A DNA stretch of 64,000 bases from Bacteroidales bacterium (GCA_023229245.1 JALNZU010000010.1:35208-99207), one strand, 5' to 3'. Positions 24,715 to 35,608 are shown, numbered from the stretch's first letter. Numbers and translations are program-made. The notes: generated by a model not told the origin, from the sequence alone.

Positions 24715-25716
24715 CTAATATGCGGGTATTTTTATTGTATGAGCAGCCCTTCTTCTGGTATAATTATCCGTACATAAATCCCATGCCAACGATATTTCGT
24801 GGGCTCCACCTTGCAGCAGTCCCAACCCGGAGACAGCAAAATCGAAGCTATAGCCTATGCGAACACTATCCCATTGCAGGCCAACCAAAAGCATTACTGC
24901 ATCCGAGTTATCTAAGGTATGTCGGTAACGTATCCCAGCTATCAACGGGTTTTTATACGCATATGCTCCAAGTTGTATCTGATTAAATCCGGCTTGATGT
25001 ATCCACATAATATTTGGAACCAATATCAGATCAAAGCTGCGGCCGGTTCCTGCACTTCCGGTGGATGCATTGAAGAACAAGCTCCCATGTACAACATATT
25101 TCATATCAAGCGTATGATCGCTATCTGTATAGAAGCCGTACTTTGGACGGCTGAGATGGTCTATAGCAATACCAAAGATATAGATATCCGAATAAGTCAA
25201 AGTGATACCGGCGGCAAAGTCGGCCATCGCAACAGCTTGTCGTTCAGGTACAGCTTCATTTCCGGTACCTATCTCACCACTGATTGCGTCAATCATATCG
25301 GGGAATATCAGTTTGTCCCATTGCAGGCTCTCTTGATAAAATGCTGCTTTCATTCCAAAGCCAAGCATTGTTTCATATCCAATCTGTAAATGATACGCAT
25401 AAAATCCTCCAGCCATAGTGCGGTTGAATATTCCATTGGCAATTCTGTCGTTCATCAACAACAAACCTACACCACTATTTATAGCCTCTATATGATGGTC
25501 GTATGACAAGGCATAGGTAGTGAATGCCTGATTAAAAGCCGGCCACTGATTGCGATAATTAAGCTGAAGTCGCCCGCATGCCGTACGTCCGGTCAAAGCC
25601 GGATTAAGGTGTAATGGACTGGCATAGTGCTGCGCAAAAGCAGCATCTTGCGCTGATAAAGAAATAACCGGCAGCACCAAGAAAAGCATTAAGACCGAAC
25701 TAACAATTTTTTCCAT
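24715..25716 (-). CDS. PorP/SprF family T9SS outer membrane protein
   Basis: 333 residues from ATG 25716 (MEKIVSSVLMLFLV..., cleavage near LSAQ). The family hallmark DAAFAQHYASPLHLNPALTG follows the leader, then CGRLQLNYRNQWPAF, YALSYDHHIEAINSGVG and a barrel ending with VRIGYSFDFAVSGLG and GAHEISLAW. PorP/SprF proteins are 14-strand-type barrels linked to T9SS; some attach cell-surface adhesins. It is the first gene of the long minus-strand run and divergent from porU, with about 195 bp between the two starts. Confidence 0.9.
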   Translation of the reverse strand: MEKIVSSVLMLFLVLPVISLSAQDAAFAQHYASPLHLNPALTGRTACGRLQLNYRNQWPAFNQAFTTYALSYDHHIEAINSGVGLLLMNDRIANGIFNRTMAGGFYAYHLQIGYETMLGFGMKAAFYQESLQWDKLIFPDMIDAISGEIGTGNEAVPERQAVAMADFAAGITLTYSDIYIFGIAIDHLSRPKYGFYTDSDHTLDMKYVVHGSLFFNASTGSAGTGRSFDLILVPNIMWIHQAGFNQIQLGAYAYKNPLIAGIRYRHTLDNSDAVMLLVGLQWDSVRIGYSFDFAVSGLGLLQGGAHEISLAWDLCTDNYTRRRAAHTIKIPAY

Positions 25717-25911
25717 GAAATCAGCTCCAAAAACAGCTCTTTTTGAGGCCACAATATTACAGCTTTTTTACGTACTGGGCTGCAAACCAGAAAGGAAATT
25801 AAGCGATCGCAATAAAATCATACTATCTTCGTTTCAAATAAGCGACACAGGAAAAGTAAACAATAGTTACCACCCTGTGTTGTGTATTGTAGTCATTATA
25901 CTATCCATATT

Positions 25912-28900
25912 ATGACATTTTTCAGATTACACACTATTTTGTTTCTGTTTATCATTGGGCTTCAGGGATTTTCCGGTGCTGTGTCTCAAACTCTTTACGA
26001 TAGCCAGTCGATACAACTTCAATGGGGGCCGGCTGATAGCTTGTATATGATAGGGAAGCCAGTGCTGTATCGTCCTTGGTTTTCAGGTGCGGTATATCCT
26101 AGCTCCAACACTATTCCTTTTTATTCAGAACAATTATCCATGTTTGATGATGAGCTTGAAGCTGTAGTAGAGCTTGAAGATATAATCACTCAGGATTTTG
26201 ACCCTTCCCCATATGGTCTTACTGAGATGGCTGACTTAGACACAAATTTTGTAGCAACCGCCCAACTGATGATAGCACGTGAACAGCCTCTGCTTTTTAT
26301 CTCTGTCAACACTCTTAGGCGTAACCCCAACTCGGATAAGATAGAACAGCTGATCAGCTTTACCCGTAAGATATATGTACAAACTGGTATCCCCTTAAAA
26401 GACGGAGCACCTATATATACCCGCAAATCTGTATTGTCATCCGGTAGCTGGTATAAGATCAGGGTAGCCGAAAGCGGGATGTATCGAATTGACTACAACC
26501 AGTTGCAAGGCATGGGGATTAATCCCGCTACTATTGACCCACGTACTATTCATATCTATGCCAACGGTGGCGGTATATTGCCAGAGCCTAACAGCCTTCC
26601 ACGACACGATGATTTAGTTGAGAATCCGATCCTTGTTGTAGGAGAAGAAGATGGGGTTTTTCATCCTCAGGACTATATTATGTTTTATGCAGAAGGGCCT
26701 ACGACCTGGACATTCAATCCGGGAACTGGTTATTACCGCCATCAAACCAATTATTACGACGATTATTCCTATTTATTTCTTACTGTAGGATCGTCACAAG
26801 GTAAGCGTATTCAATCGGCTGCTCCCTTGTCACAAACTACTACCGTCATCACCGATTTTATTGACTATAAATTACATGAACAAGAATTAGTAAATCTTAC
26901 CAATACCGGACGTATTTGGTATGGAGAGCTTTTCGACGCTACTTTAAGCAGGGATTTTACTTTTGATTTCCCCCACATCATCACCGGAAAAGAAAGCTGG
27001 ATAGAGACTGCTGTGGCCGGGCGCAATTTTGGAACGGCCGCATTTCTGCTTTCTATAGACGGGCAGTTCAAGCAAAGTCTTAATATATTAGCTACTTTCA
27101 CTTCGGGATACGAATACGCCAAGGGTAATCAAACTCAATTTGCTTTTCATCCGACTGCAAACACTATCAGTGTTAACTACCGGTTTACACGTAGCCTCAA
27201 TACGGCCAGCGGGTGGTTGGATTATATTTCCATCAACAGTTGGCGTCACCTTCGTTATACAGGCACTCAAATGGCATTTAGAAATCACAGAAGCGGGAGT
27301 GATGAGATTTTCGAATATCAACTTGCCGATGCCAACAGTTCGGTAGAGGTGTATGAAACGACTGATCCCACACATTTAGTACGTTTGCCGGCAACCTTAT
27401 CAGGAAACACTCTGAAATTTAAAGCTACAGCCAGCACACCTCGTGAATTTATTGCTATCGAACATAATCAATTATTAACGCCTGAGTTTGTGGGTGAAGT
27501 TGAAAATCAAAATCTGCATGCCATACGGGATATAGATTATCTGATCATCTCCCATCCTGATTTCTTGCCTCAGGCAGAACGATTAGCAGATTTTCATCGT
27601 CATTACAGCAGATTGAACGTTGTAGTAACCACACCTGAAAAGATATATAACGAGTTTTCTTCCGGCTCACAGGATATTACTGCAATACGCGATTTTTGTC
27701 GCATGCTGTATATTGATTCCAATCCGGGTCGTAAACTGCGTTTACTACTACTATTCGGGGATGCTTCTTTTGATTATAAAGACAAGCTTAGCAATAACAC
27801 CAATTTTGTACCTACATTTCAGACTCTTTCATCACTTGATCTTGCCGAGTCTATTGCTACCGATGATTATTATGGTTTTCTTGACACTAATGAAGGAGGC
27901 TCACAAAATAGTCTTTTGGATATCGGCATAGGGCGATTGCCGGTAGCTACCCTTGAAGAGGCTACGACATTAGTTGACAAGATCGTCGCTTATACAGACA
28001 AAAGCGAAGGAGTGATGGGCCCTTGGCGAAACGAGATCACCATAGTTGCTGATGACGGAGATGGGAACCTTCATTTAGGTCATGCCGAGACAATAGCTCA
28101 TGTAATACAAAATAATTTTCCCGAATTCAACCTCACCAAGATATACCTTGATGCATATCCGCAGATTGCTACTCCTTCAGGGCAAAAGGCTCCGGCTGTC
28201 AATGAAGCTATCAACAAAAAAATTGATCAAGGCACCTTAATTATCCACTATTCGGGTCATGGTGGCGAGGTAGGTTGGGGTGATGAACGCTTTTTAGAGA
28301 TCTCGGATATCCTCAGTTGGAGAAATCGCGACGAGCCGGCTGTTTTTATCACCGCCACATGTGAGTTTTCACGCTATGACGACCCTACGCGCCGCTCGGC
28401 AGGTGAAATGGTACTGCTTAATCCCGATGGCGGTGCCATAGCTATGTTCACCACAGCCCGTGCTACTTATGCCGATCCTAATCTGCGACTGAGCCGCGCC
28501 ATATTTGAAAACAATATATTCAACAAAGAAGCAGGTGAGTATCCCTTTTTTGGTGATGTGATACGTAAATCAAAGAAAAACAGCGAAAAAAACGACCAGA
28601 AGTTTGTGCTGTTAGGCGATCCAGCTCTGAGACTGACCTTCCCTCATAATAAAGTGATCACCACACATATCAACGGTCAAGCAGTAGGTCAGACAGCCGA
28701 CACCCTGAAAGCATTAGACCAGGTATCAATACGCGGGTTCGTAGCTAATGAGTACGGAAAAAAGTTAGCTGATTTTAACGGAAAGCTGTATGCAACCATA
28801 TTTGATAAAGCCAGTACCATCACTACTTATGGAGATGAAAACCCATCTACCACCTTTACTATGTTCAACAAGATCATCTATAAAGGTTTAGTAAGTGTTA

Positions 28901-29721
28901 CCAATGGCTCGTTTGAGTTACAGTTTATGATGCCAAAAGATATAGCCTATCGTTTTGGAGCAGGTCGTATCAGCTATTATGCTACCGATCTTGTGACAGA
29001 TGCCAAAGGATACTACGACGGGATTCAAATAGGTGGCTTTTCAAATAGTACAGTAAACGACAATCAGGGCCCTTCTATCCGACTGTTTATGGGAGATACC
29101 AGCTTCCGCGACGGTGGATTTACCGGAGAAAATCCAATTTTAGTTGCATTGTTATCCGATGAAAGCGGTATTAACACCACAGGAGCTGGTATAGGCCACG
29201 ATATCACCGCTACCATCAGTGGAGCAACAGAGCGATTTGCCATACTCAACGATTATTATTCAGCATCCTTAGATAAAAGTAACGAAGGAAGTATCCGTTT
29301 CCCTTTCTTTAACCTTAACCCAGGAAAGCATACGTTAGTTTTAAAAGTATGGGACATCTTGAATAACTCTTCTACAGCTGAGATCAGTTTTGAAGTTATA
29401 GCTGGTGAAGAAATAAAATTAGATTTCCTGTATAATTTTCCCAATCCATTCACTGACGACACTTATTTTGTTTTCTCACACAATCAATCCAACGAGATGT
29501 TAGAAGTAATTGTTGAGATATATGATCTATCAGGTCAGTTTATGCATCAGTTCAACACACAAAATCTGAGCAGCGGCATACAAAGTACTCCTATTCATTG
29601 GAGCGGCCGACTTCAAAATGGCAGTCGTCTCCCTAAAGGTTTATATATTTACCGCTTGATTGTAACCAATAAAATGGGAGTTAGAGCCGAAAAGTTCGGC
29701 AAAATGATTAATTATCGGTAA
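25912..29721 (+). CDS. porU: T9SS C-terminal signal peptidase/sortase PorU, first copy
   Basis: 1269 residues from ATG 25912 (MTFFRLHTILF..., cleavage near AVSQ); a GTG 30 bases upstream is in frame. An N-terminal beta-rich pro-region is followed by a gingipain-like (peptidase C25) domain: TAIRDFCRMLY, LLLLFGDASFDYKD, TDDYYGFLD, IGIGRLPVATLEEA, then His783 in HYSGHGGE and Cys817 in TATCEFSRYDD, the catalytic dyad. Ig-like domains follow, and residues about 1190-1269 are a FlgD-like/T9SS tail (YNFPNPFTDDTYFVF, LPKGLYIYRLIVTN). PorU cleaves T9SS sorting signals and attaches cargo to A-LPS at the cell surface. Only 2 bp separate it from a full-length second PorU. Confidence 0.93.
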   Translation: MTFFRLHTILFLFIIGLQGFSGAVSQTLYDSQSIQLQWGPADSLYMIGKPVLYRPWFSGAVYPSSNTIPFYSEQLSMFDDELEAVVELEDIITQDFDPSPYGLTEMADLDTNFVATAQLMIAREQPLLFISVNTLRRNPNSDKIEQLISFTRKIYVQTGIPLKDGAPIYTRKSVLSSGSWYKIRVAESGMYRIDYNQLQGMGINPATIDPRTIHIYANGGGILPEPNSLPRHDDLVENPILVVGEEDGVFHPQDYIMFYAEGPTTWTFNPGTGYYRHQTNYYDDYSYLFLTVGSSQGKRIQSAAPLSQTTTVITDFIDYKLHEQELVNLTNTGRIWYGELFDATLSRDFTFDFPHIITGKESWIETAVAGRNFGTAAFLLSIDGQFKQSLNILATFTSGYEYAKGNQTQFAFHPTANTISVNYRFTRSLNTASGWLDYISINSWRHLRYTGTQMAFRNHRSGSDEIFEYQLADANSSVEVYETTDPTHLVRLPATLSGNTLKFKATASTPREFIAIEHNQLLTPEFVGEVENQNLHAIRDIDYLIISHPDFLPQAERLADFHRHYSRLNVVVTTPEKIYNEFSSGSQDITAIRDFCRMLYIDSNPGRKLRLLLLFGDASFDYKDKLSNNTNFVPTFQTLSSLDLAESIATDDYYGFLDTNEGGSQNSLLDIGIGRLPVATLEEATTLVDKIVAYTDKSEGVMGPWRNEITIVADDGDGNLHLGHAETIAHVIQNNFPEFNLTKIYLDAYPQIATPSGQKAPAVNEAINKKIDQGTLIIHYSGHGGEVGWGDERFLEISDILSWRNRDEPAVFITATCEFSRYDDPTRRSAGEMVLLNPDGGAIAMFTTARATYADPNLRLSRAIFENNIFNKEAGEYPFFGDVIRKSKKNSEKNDQKFVLLGDPALRLTFPHNKVITTHINGQAVGQTADTLKALDQVSIRGFVANEYGKKLADFNGKLYATIFDKASTITTYGDENPSTTFTMFNKIIYKGLVSVTNGSFELQFMMPKDIAYRFGAGRISYYATDLVTDAKGYYDGIQIGGFSNSTVNDNQGPSIRLFMGDTSFRDGGFTGENPILVALLSDESGINTTGAGIGHDITATISGATERFAILNDYYSASLDKSNEGSIRFPFFNLNPGKHTLVLKVWDILNNSSTAEISFEVIAGEEIKLDFLYNFPNPFTDDTYFVFSHNQSNEMLEVIVEIYDLSGQFMHQFNTQNLSSGIQSTPIHWSGRLQNGSRLPKGLYIYRLIVTNKMGVRAEKFGKMINYR

Positions 29722-29723
29722 GA

Positions 29724-32700
29724 ATGAAGTTGTATCTATCATTGAGTTTGTATTGCATCATGGCCTTCATGGGTGTTACAACAGTTTGGGCTCAGTCAGT
29801 ACCTGAGTCTGTTGAAACGCAACATACCCTAAACTGGCTGCCGGTATCCGGTATAACTATTGGAGCTCATAGTAGTGTGTATGTATGTACTATAGAAAAT
29901 GCCACGACCAAAGCTGAAACCGGTATACTTCCATGGGCAGAGATTCAATTGGATGTCCCAAGATCATCTACAGCCGCATCAGTCAAAATATTGGATGTCA
30001 TCACAGAACCATTTGAAATACAGGAAGAAGCTCTGATAGCTGATTCAGACCTGATAGAAGATGAATTTGTGTTTCATCTTCAAACCAAGCCGCACAATCA
30101 AGAAACACTATATATACTCCAGATACTTCCTTTACGAAATACAGAGCATGGTATTGAAAAATTAATACAAGTGCATTTTCGATACGAGTTGAAGCCGGAT
30201 AAACAAATATATAGTGATGAGACTCCAACATATGTTGACAACTCGGTGTTGAACAGTGGTCAATGGGTTAAGATTGGCATAACCACACCTGGTATTTACA
30301 GGATTGACCGCACCCAATTAGCTCGGATGGGCTTTGATGCTTCCACACTCGATCCACGTCGATTGGCTCTATACGGCAACGGAGGTCATATGCTTCCCGA
30401 ATCCAACAGCTCATTCAGATACGATGATCTGTTCGAAAACGCAATATGGGTACAAGGTGAAGAAGATGGAAGTTTTGATGAAGAGGATGTCCTTTATTTT
30501 TATGGGCAGGCTCCTACAGAATGGAAATATTCGGCGAACGGCAACCGATTCCAGCATCAGATCAATTATTATTCGGATACCACATGGTATTTCCTCACTC
30601 TGCATACAGATCAGCATGGAAAACGCATAAGCTCCAAGCGAAGCGTAAAAAGTCAACCCACAACGAATACTCATATTTTTTTAGACCGGCAGTATCACGA
30701 GTCAGACCTTGTCAATCTGCTGCATTCGGGGAGGGAGTGGTTTGGTGAATCATTTTCTAAATCCGAGCCTTCCAAAAGCTTCGATTTTGTGTTTCCTGAT
30801 CGCGTCGTTGAGCGACCAGTTACAATTGAAATGCATTTTGCGGGCCGATCAATTATAGAAAACGTACAATTCAGTGGGTATGCCAACGGACAGCCTATAT
30901 TTGAAAATCTCAGTATGCTGCTCCTTGGGCCTAATAACACTACTTATGCCCGCGACAGCTACCAGACGGCAACTATTTTGGATGAAGATGAGCAAATACG
31001 CGTCAGCCTTGAGATGCATGTGGAAAGCGAAAGCTCAAAAGGCTGGCTGAACTATATACGTGTCAACGCATGGCGTACTTTAAAATATGACGACAGTCCG
31101 TTGTTTTTCCGCAATCCGGAGGTGGTAGGCGATGAACAGATTTCAAGCTTCCATATTGAAGTCAATGAATCAAACCTGATGCTGTGGGATATCACCGATC
31201 CACTTGTGCCTCACACACTAAGCTATACCATATCGGACGGCATGTTAAAATTTGATGATCTGGCTGATGCATTGAATGAGTATGTGCTTTTCAAACCATC
31301 ACACAGCCATGATATACAAGTTTTCAAACCTGTAGCCAACCAAAATTTACATGCTACAACTAAAGGTGAAATGCTTATCATCGCCCATCCGGTATTTATG
31401 CATCATGCCGATTCGTTGGCACAAATGCATTTTGAAGACGACGGATTAGTCTCCACAGTTATTAATGTGATGGATATTTATAACGAGTTTGGAAGCGGAT
31501 CACCCGATTTGACAGCTATACGGGACTTCGTTCGCATGGTCTATTACAAATCGGATAAAAACCTGAAATATCTACTGCTTTTTGGCGATGCCTCCTACGA
31601 CTTTAAAGACAGAATAGATGCCAACACCCATTTCATTCCTTCCTATCAGGCGGTCAACTCACTTACCGAGACTTCAAGCTATATATCAGACGACTATTTT
31701 GGTCTTTTAGACTTTAACGAGGGTTATAATCTGAGTGGTTCTTTAGATATTGGCATAGGTCGTTTTCCGGTTAGCACTCATACCCAGGCAAGTGCGATGC
31801 TGAATAAGATACGTCATTATCTGACCAAAGGACCAGAGCAAACTAATGAATGGCGCAATAATATCACCTTTATGGCTGATGATTCAGATGATAATTTGCA
31901 TTTCGGGCAAGCCGAAACATTGACTGCTTATGTTGATGCTGCCTATAAAAATCTGAACATATCGAAAGTATATATTGATGCTTTCAAACGGATACAGGTT
32001 CCTGGCGGATATCGTTTTCCTCAGGCTTCCGACAAGCTTATGCAACAGCTTGAGAATGGCACTCTAATCCTAAACTATACCGGGCATGGTGGTGTGAGCG
32101 GACTTACCGATGAAGGTGTGTTTACTATCAGCCACATCAATTCGCTTAGTAATTACGATCATCTGCCGCTTTTTATCACTGCTACCTGTGAATTCAGCCG
32201 TTTCGATAATCCGGCACTGATATCGGCTGGCGAACAGTTGCTATTAAACCCAAGAGGAGGATGTGTGTCAATGCTCACTACTACCCGATTGGCTTGGGCA
32301 CATTCCAACTTCAGCCTTAATCAAAAGATATATGCCTCGCTTTTCGATCCGGAAAACAAACAGATCAGACGATTAGGCGATATCATCCGCATGAGTAAAA
32401 ATCCTTCTAACAGTAATGTATATAATTTTCTTCTGCTTGGTGATCCTGCTTTACGGATAAGCTTTCCCACACATACAGTAAAGATCACTAAGTTCAACAA
32501 CCATACGCCCAACCAGCTACCCGATACTCTGGCCGCTATGTCGGAGATCGTTATCTCAGGTATTATAGTAGATAAAAACGATAAGCTGTTGACCGATTTT
32601 CAAGGGTATCTGTATCCTAAGCTGTTCGATAAGAAATCTATGTACCGTACTCTTGGAAACGATGCGGCAAGTTATCCTGCCTCCTTCGCCTATTATGACA

Positions 32701-33566
32701 AGCTATTGTATCGCGGGAGAGTTACAGTCAAAGACGGTAGTTTCCAGATACGGCTGACACTTCCACGCAATATTGCCTATCAGATAGGCAAAGCCCGTTT
32801 CAGCTTTTATGCAGTTGACAGCTTGAATTATACTGATGCAAGCGGCTATTACGATAATTTACTCATTGGTGGTAGTGGGACGACAAACACAGTTGATACT
32901 CATGGCCCTGAGATACAAATGTATATCAACTCACCTGATTTTGAGGACGGTGATCAGGTGGCAGCCGATGCAACAGCCTTTATCCGGCTGCACGACCCAC
33001 AAGGTATCCACTTTCTGGGTAACGACATAGGACGGGATATTACTCTCACACATATCTCACCCGAATCAACAAGCGAACATACTATCAACCAAATGTATAT
33101 ACCTGATTTAGATGATTTCACTTCAGGTTCTATACTATACCCCATGCACGAACTCACTCATGGAGAACATATTTTAAAGATCAAAGCCTGGGACCTTCAC
33201 AATAACTCTTCTTCCAAAGAAATCTATTTCATTGTTGATCCAGAGAGTGGGATACAGATCTATAACTTGCGCAATGCACCTAATCCGTTTACCAGCGAAA
33301 CCAACATATTATTTACTCATAACAAGCCCGGAGAATTACTTACTATACACATAGATATCTACAACAGTCTGGGAGAGCCTGTAGCTGGTTTAAGTCGTGA
33401 AATACGTTCTATTGGCCTTCATTCTGAGCCTATACAGGTTCCACTATCGGCTATGAGCGGCAAGCAGCTGCCAGCCGGTATTTATCTGTATCGCATTTCC
33501 ATGACAGATACATATGGCAATACCTATACTGCCAATCAAAAAATGCTATACCTCCCAATTGATTAA
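29724..33566 (+). CDS. porU: T9SS sortase PorU, second tandem copy
   Basis: 1280 residues with a signal peptide (MKLYLSLSLYCIMAF..., cleavage near VWAQ). The domain order is the same as the first copy: LDPRRLALYGNGGHMLPESN, TAIRDFVRMVYYKSD, LLLFGDASYDFKD, SDDYFGLLDFNEG, IGIGRFPVST, His788 in NYTGHGG, Cys822 in TATCEFSRFDNP, and a tail with LRNAPNPFTSETNILFTHN and LPAGIYLYRISMTD. The catalytic pair is intact, so this is not an obvious pseudogene. The N-terminal 150 residues are the most different from copy 1. It lies between copy 1 (2 bp) and porV (3 bp to the first possible ATG), so the three genes are surely cotranscribed. The copies appear only moderately similar, implying an old duplication. 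Confidence 0.92.
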   Translation: MKLYLSLSLYCIMAFMGVTTVWAQSVPESVETQHTLNWLPVSGITIGAHSSVYVCTIENATTKAETGILPWAEIQLDVPRSSTAASVKILDVITEPFEIQEEALIADSDLIEDEFVFHLQTKPHNQETLYILQILPLRNTEHGIEKLIQVHFRYELKPDKQIYSDETPTYVDNSVLNSGQWVKIGITTPGIYRIDRTQLARMGFDASTLDPRRLALYGNGGHMLPESNSSFRYDDLFENAIWVQGEEDGSFDEEDVLYFYGQAPTEWKYSANGNRFQHQINYYSDTTWYFLTLHTDQHGKRISSKRSVKSQPTTNTHIFLDRQYHESDLVNLLHSGREWFGESFSKSEPSKSFDFVFPDRVVERPVTIEMHFAGRSIIENVQFSGYANGQPIFENLSMLLLGPNNTTYARDSYQTATILDEDEQIRVSLEMHVESESSKGWLNYIRVNAWRTLKYDDSPLFFRNPEVVGDEQISSFHIEVNESNLMLWDITDPLVPHTLSYTISDGMLKFDDLADALNEYVLFKPSHSHDIQVFKPVANQNLHATTKGEMLIIAHPVFMHHADSLAQMHFEDDGLVSTVINVMDIYNEFGSGSPDLTAIRDFVRMVYYKSDKNLKYLLLFGDASYDFKDRIDANTHFIPSYQAVNSLTETSSYISDDYFGLLDFNEGYNLSGSLDIGIGRFPVSTHTQASAMLNKIRHYLTKGPEQTNEWRNNITFMADDSDDNLHFGQAETLTAYVDAAYKNLNISKVYIDAFKRIQVPGGYRFPQASDKLMQQLENGTLILNYTGHGGVSGLTDEGVFTISHINSLSNYDHLPLFITATCEFSRFDNPALISAGEQLLLNPRGGCVSMLTTTRLAWAHSNFSLNQKIYASLFDPENKQIRRLGDIIRMSKNPSNSNVYNFLLLGDPALRISFPTHTVKITKFNNHTPNQLPDTLAAMSEIVISGIIVDKNDKLLTDFQGYLYPKLFDKKSMYRTLGNDAASYPASFAYYDKLLYRGRVTVKDGSFQIRLTLPRNIAYQIGKARFSFYAVDSLNYTDASGYYDNLLIGGSGTTNTVDTHGPEIQMYINSPDFEDGDQVAADATAFIRLHDPQGIHFLGNDIGRDITLTHISPESTSEHTINQMYIPDLDDFTSGSILYPMHELTHGEHILKIKAWDLHNNSSSKEIYFIVDPESGIQIYNLRNAPNPFTSETNILFTHNKPGELLTIHIDIYNSLGEPVAGLSREIRSIGLHSEPIQVPLSAMSGKQLPAGIYLYRISMTDTYGNTYTANQKMLYLPID

Positions 33567-33638
33567 GACATGAATACAATAAACCCTATTATGAATCGTT
33601 TAGCATCATTGTACAAACCTATTTTTATCTTTATTCGA

Positions 33639-34925
33639 ATGAGAAGTAAACTATCTCTGTTGATTACCCTGGTTTTGATGGTCAGCCTGTTATACGGACA
33701 GAACTACCAGGAGATATCGGGACGTAATGCGTTGAATGTCATTTCTACCTCTGTTCCTTTCTTGATGATAGCTCCTGATGCCCGTGCCGGTTCTATGGGA
33801 GATGTGGGCGTTTCAACTACCCCAGATGTGTATTCAATGCATTGGAACCCTGCTAAATATGCAGTCTTTTTCAATGATTCTGTGTATCAGGTAAAAATAG
33901 TAAAAGACGGTATTGAGCAGCACGAGACCCGTGTAAAATTAAGCGACGATATGAAAGTAGGTTTGGCCTACAGCCCTTGGCTGCGCAATTTAGTACCCGA
34001 CATGAATCTGGCGTATTTAGCTGTGCAAAAACGTTTAAACCAAAACTCGGCAGTAGCAGCTACCCTACGGTTTTTCACACTTGGTGATATACAGTTTACT
34101 GATATACACGGAGGCGACCAGGGAACCTTTCGCCCTAATGAATGGGCATTAGACGCCACTTATGCCCGTAAGCTCAGCGATTATCTTTCCATGGCTGTAG
34201 CCGGACGTTTTATTTACTCCAATTTGACGTTAGGACAGCCCGTAGGAGGAATAGGTACCTCGGCAGGGATATCCGTAGCGGCAGATGTGGCTCTGTATTG
34301 GGAAAAGGAAGTTTATTGGTTTAGTGATCTGGATACACGCTTTGCCTGGGGAGCAAACATTTCCAACATAGGAAGTAAGTTAGGATACAGCGAATTTAGT
34401 ATCCAAAAAGACTTTATACCCACCAATTTACGTATTGGACCTACATTACATTTAGGATTAGACGAATACAATGAAATATCCATCTCTGTGGATATCAATA
34501 AACTTTTAGTCCCTACCCCACCCCATTATAAGCGTGATTCGACCAATAGTCCAATCCAAATACCTGGAACGGATAAGTTTGAGATAGAAAAAGGCATGGA
34601 CAATGATGTGTCGGTAGTTACTGGTATGATACAGTCGTTTTATGATGCTCCGGGTGGCTTTGCCGAAGAAATGCGCGAGCTGTACTATTCTGTAGGAGTA
34701 GAATATTGGTACAATAAAGTGTTTGCCATACGTGGTGGTGCTTTTTACGAAGATAAGACCAAAGGGAACCGTAAATTTTTCACCTTGGGTGCTGGCCTGC
34801 GGTATAATGTGTTTGGGCTTGACTTTTCATATCTGATCCCTGTTGACTCGCGTAACAATCCGCTTCAAAACACAGTACGCTTTGCACTAACCTTCGACTT
34901 AGGTGCTACGACCAGAGGAAGGTAA
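33639..34925 (+). CDS. porV: T9SS outer membrane protein PorV (LptO)
   Basis: 428 residues from ATG 33639, chosen because MRSKLSLLITLVLMVSLLYG is a clean signal peptide. In-frame ATGs at 33570 and 33591 would add 23 or 16 residues, and the 33570 one is closest to the porU stop. The mature start has the PorV hallmark PFLMIAPDARAGSMGDVGVS followed by TTPDVYSMHWNPAKYA. A FadL/OmpP1-like barrel follows, ending VRFALTFDLG. PorV shuttles cargo from the translocon to PorU in the attachment complex, which fits its place at the end of the porU-porU operon. Confidence 0.93.
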   Translation: MRSKLSLLITLVLMVSLLYGQNYQEISGRNALNVISTSVPFLMIAPDARAGSMGDVGVSTTPDVYSMHWNPAKYAVFFNDSVYQVKIVKDGIEQHETRVKLSDDMKVGLAYSPWLRNLVPDMNLAYLAVQKRLNQNSAVAATLRFFTLGDIQFTDIHGGDQGTFRPNEWALDATYARKLSDYLSMAVAGRFIYSNLTLGQPVGGIGTSAGISVAADVALYWEKEVYWFSDLDTRFAWGANISNIGSKLGYSEFSIQKDFIPTNLRIGPTLHLGLDEYNEISISVDINKLLVPTPPHYKRDSTNSPIQIPGTDKFEIEKGMDNDVSVVTGMIQSFYDAPGGFAEEMRELYYSVGVEYWYNKVFAIRGGAFYEDKTKGNRKFFTLGAGLRYNVFGLDFSYLIPVDSRNNPLQNTVRFALTFDLGATTRGR

Positions 34926-34936
34926 CCCAATTGATC

Positions 34937-35533
34937 TTACTTTTTTTCAGTGCGATCAGAATTTGCAGGGTCGTGCTGTTGATATAATTGACTCAGATTA
35001 TATTTTTCAGGGTGTCGTGCTGTTTTTGTCTTATAAAACTCTTCAATCATCACAAAATCTTTTTCATAATTTCCGCTGGGATAGATGACAGGGCCGAATC
35101 CTCCTTGTTTGTTTTTATAATCCGCAAATCCCAATACGATAGGTATTTCTGCCCTTTGCGCAATATAATAGTATCCACGTTTCCATTCGGTTACTAATTT
35201 TCTGGTACCTTCAGGAGTGATGATCACATTCAAAACCTCGTATTCAGAAAACAGGGAAGCCACATATTCTACCATATTAGTATTTTTTTTTCGGTCAACG
35301 GGTATCCCTCCCATTTTTTTCACTATACAGCCTAAAGGATGGTTGAATGCTTCTTGTTTAATCAAGAATTTGACAGGTACTCCCAAAGCCCAATACGCAA
35401 ATCGTCCTATTACAAAATCCCAGTTGCTTGTGTGGGGTGCAGCCAAAATGACACATTTTTTTATATGGGGTGGCACAGCTCCAACCAACTCCCATCCAAT
35501 AAGCTTCATCATCAAACGGCCAAATACTTTCAT
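34937..35533 (-). CDS. PlsC-like 1-acyl-glycerol-phosphate acyltransferase family protein
   Basis: 198 residues. The acyltransferase motif I is HTSNWD (HX4D, about residues 34-39), motif II lies around KFLIKQEAF, and motif III is ITPEGTRK. KKMGGIPVDRK is also typical. It lacks a strong membrane helix and is short, like the Bacteroidota PlsC homologues annotated as glycerol acyltransferases. It may act in phospholipid or lipid A-type acylation. Convergent with porV, whose stop codon is 11 bp away. Confidence 0.85.
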   Translation of the reverse strand: MKVFGRLMMKLIGWELVGAVPPHIKKCVILAAPHTSNWDFVIGRFAYWALGVPVKFLIKQEAFNHPLGCIVKKMGGIPVDRKKNTNMVEYVASLFSEYEVLNVIITPEGTRKLVTEWKRGYYYIAQRAEIPIVLGFADYKNKQGGFGPVIYPSGNYEKDFVMIEEFYKTKTARHPEKYNLSQLYQQHDPANSDRTEKK

Positions 35534-35608
35534 ACACTACTCGTTTAAATAAAACAACAAAAATAATGGCTTTCCGTCTTTTACGACACAGATACGATCA
35601 TTGCTGCT

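Noticed and set aside
24919..25389. 156-codon plus-strand open frame
   Set aside because: Antisense to the PorP/SprF gene, which has clear family motifs.
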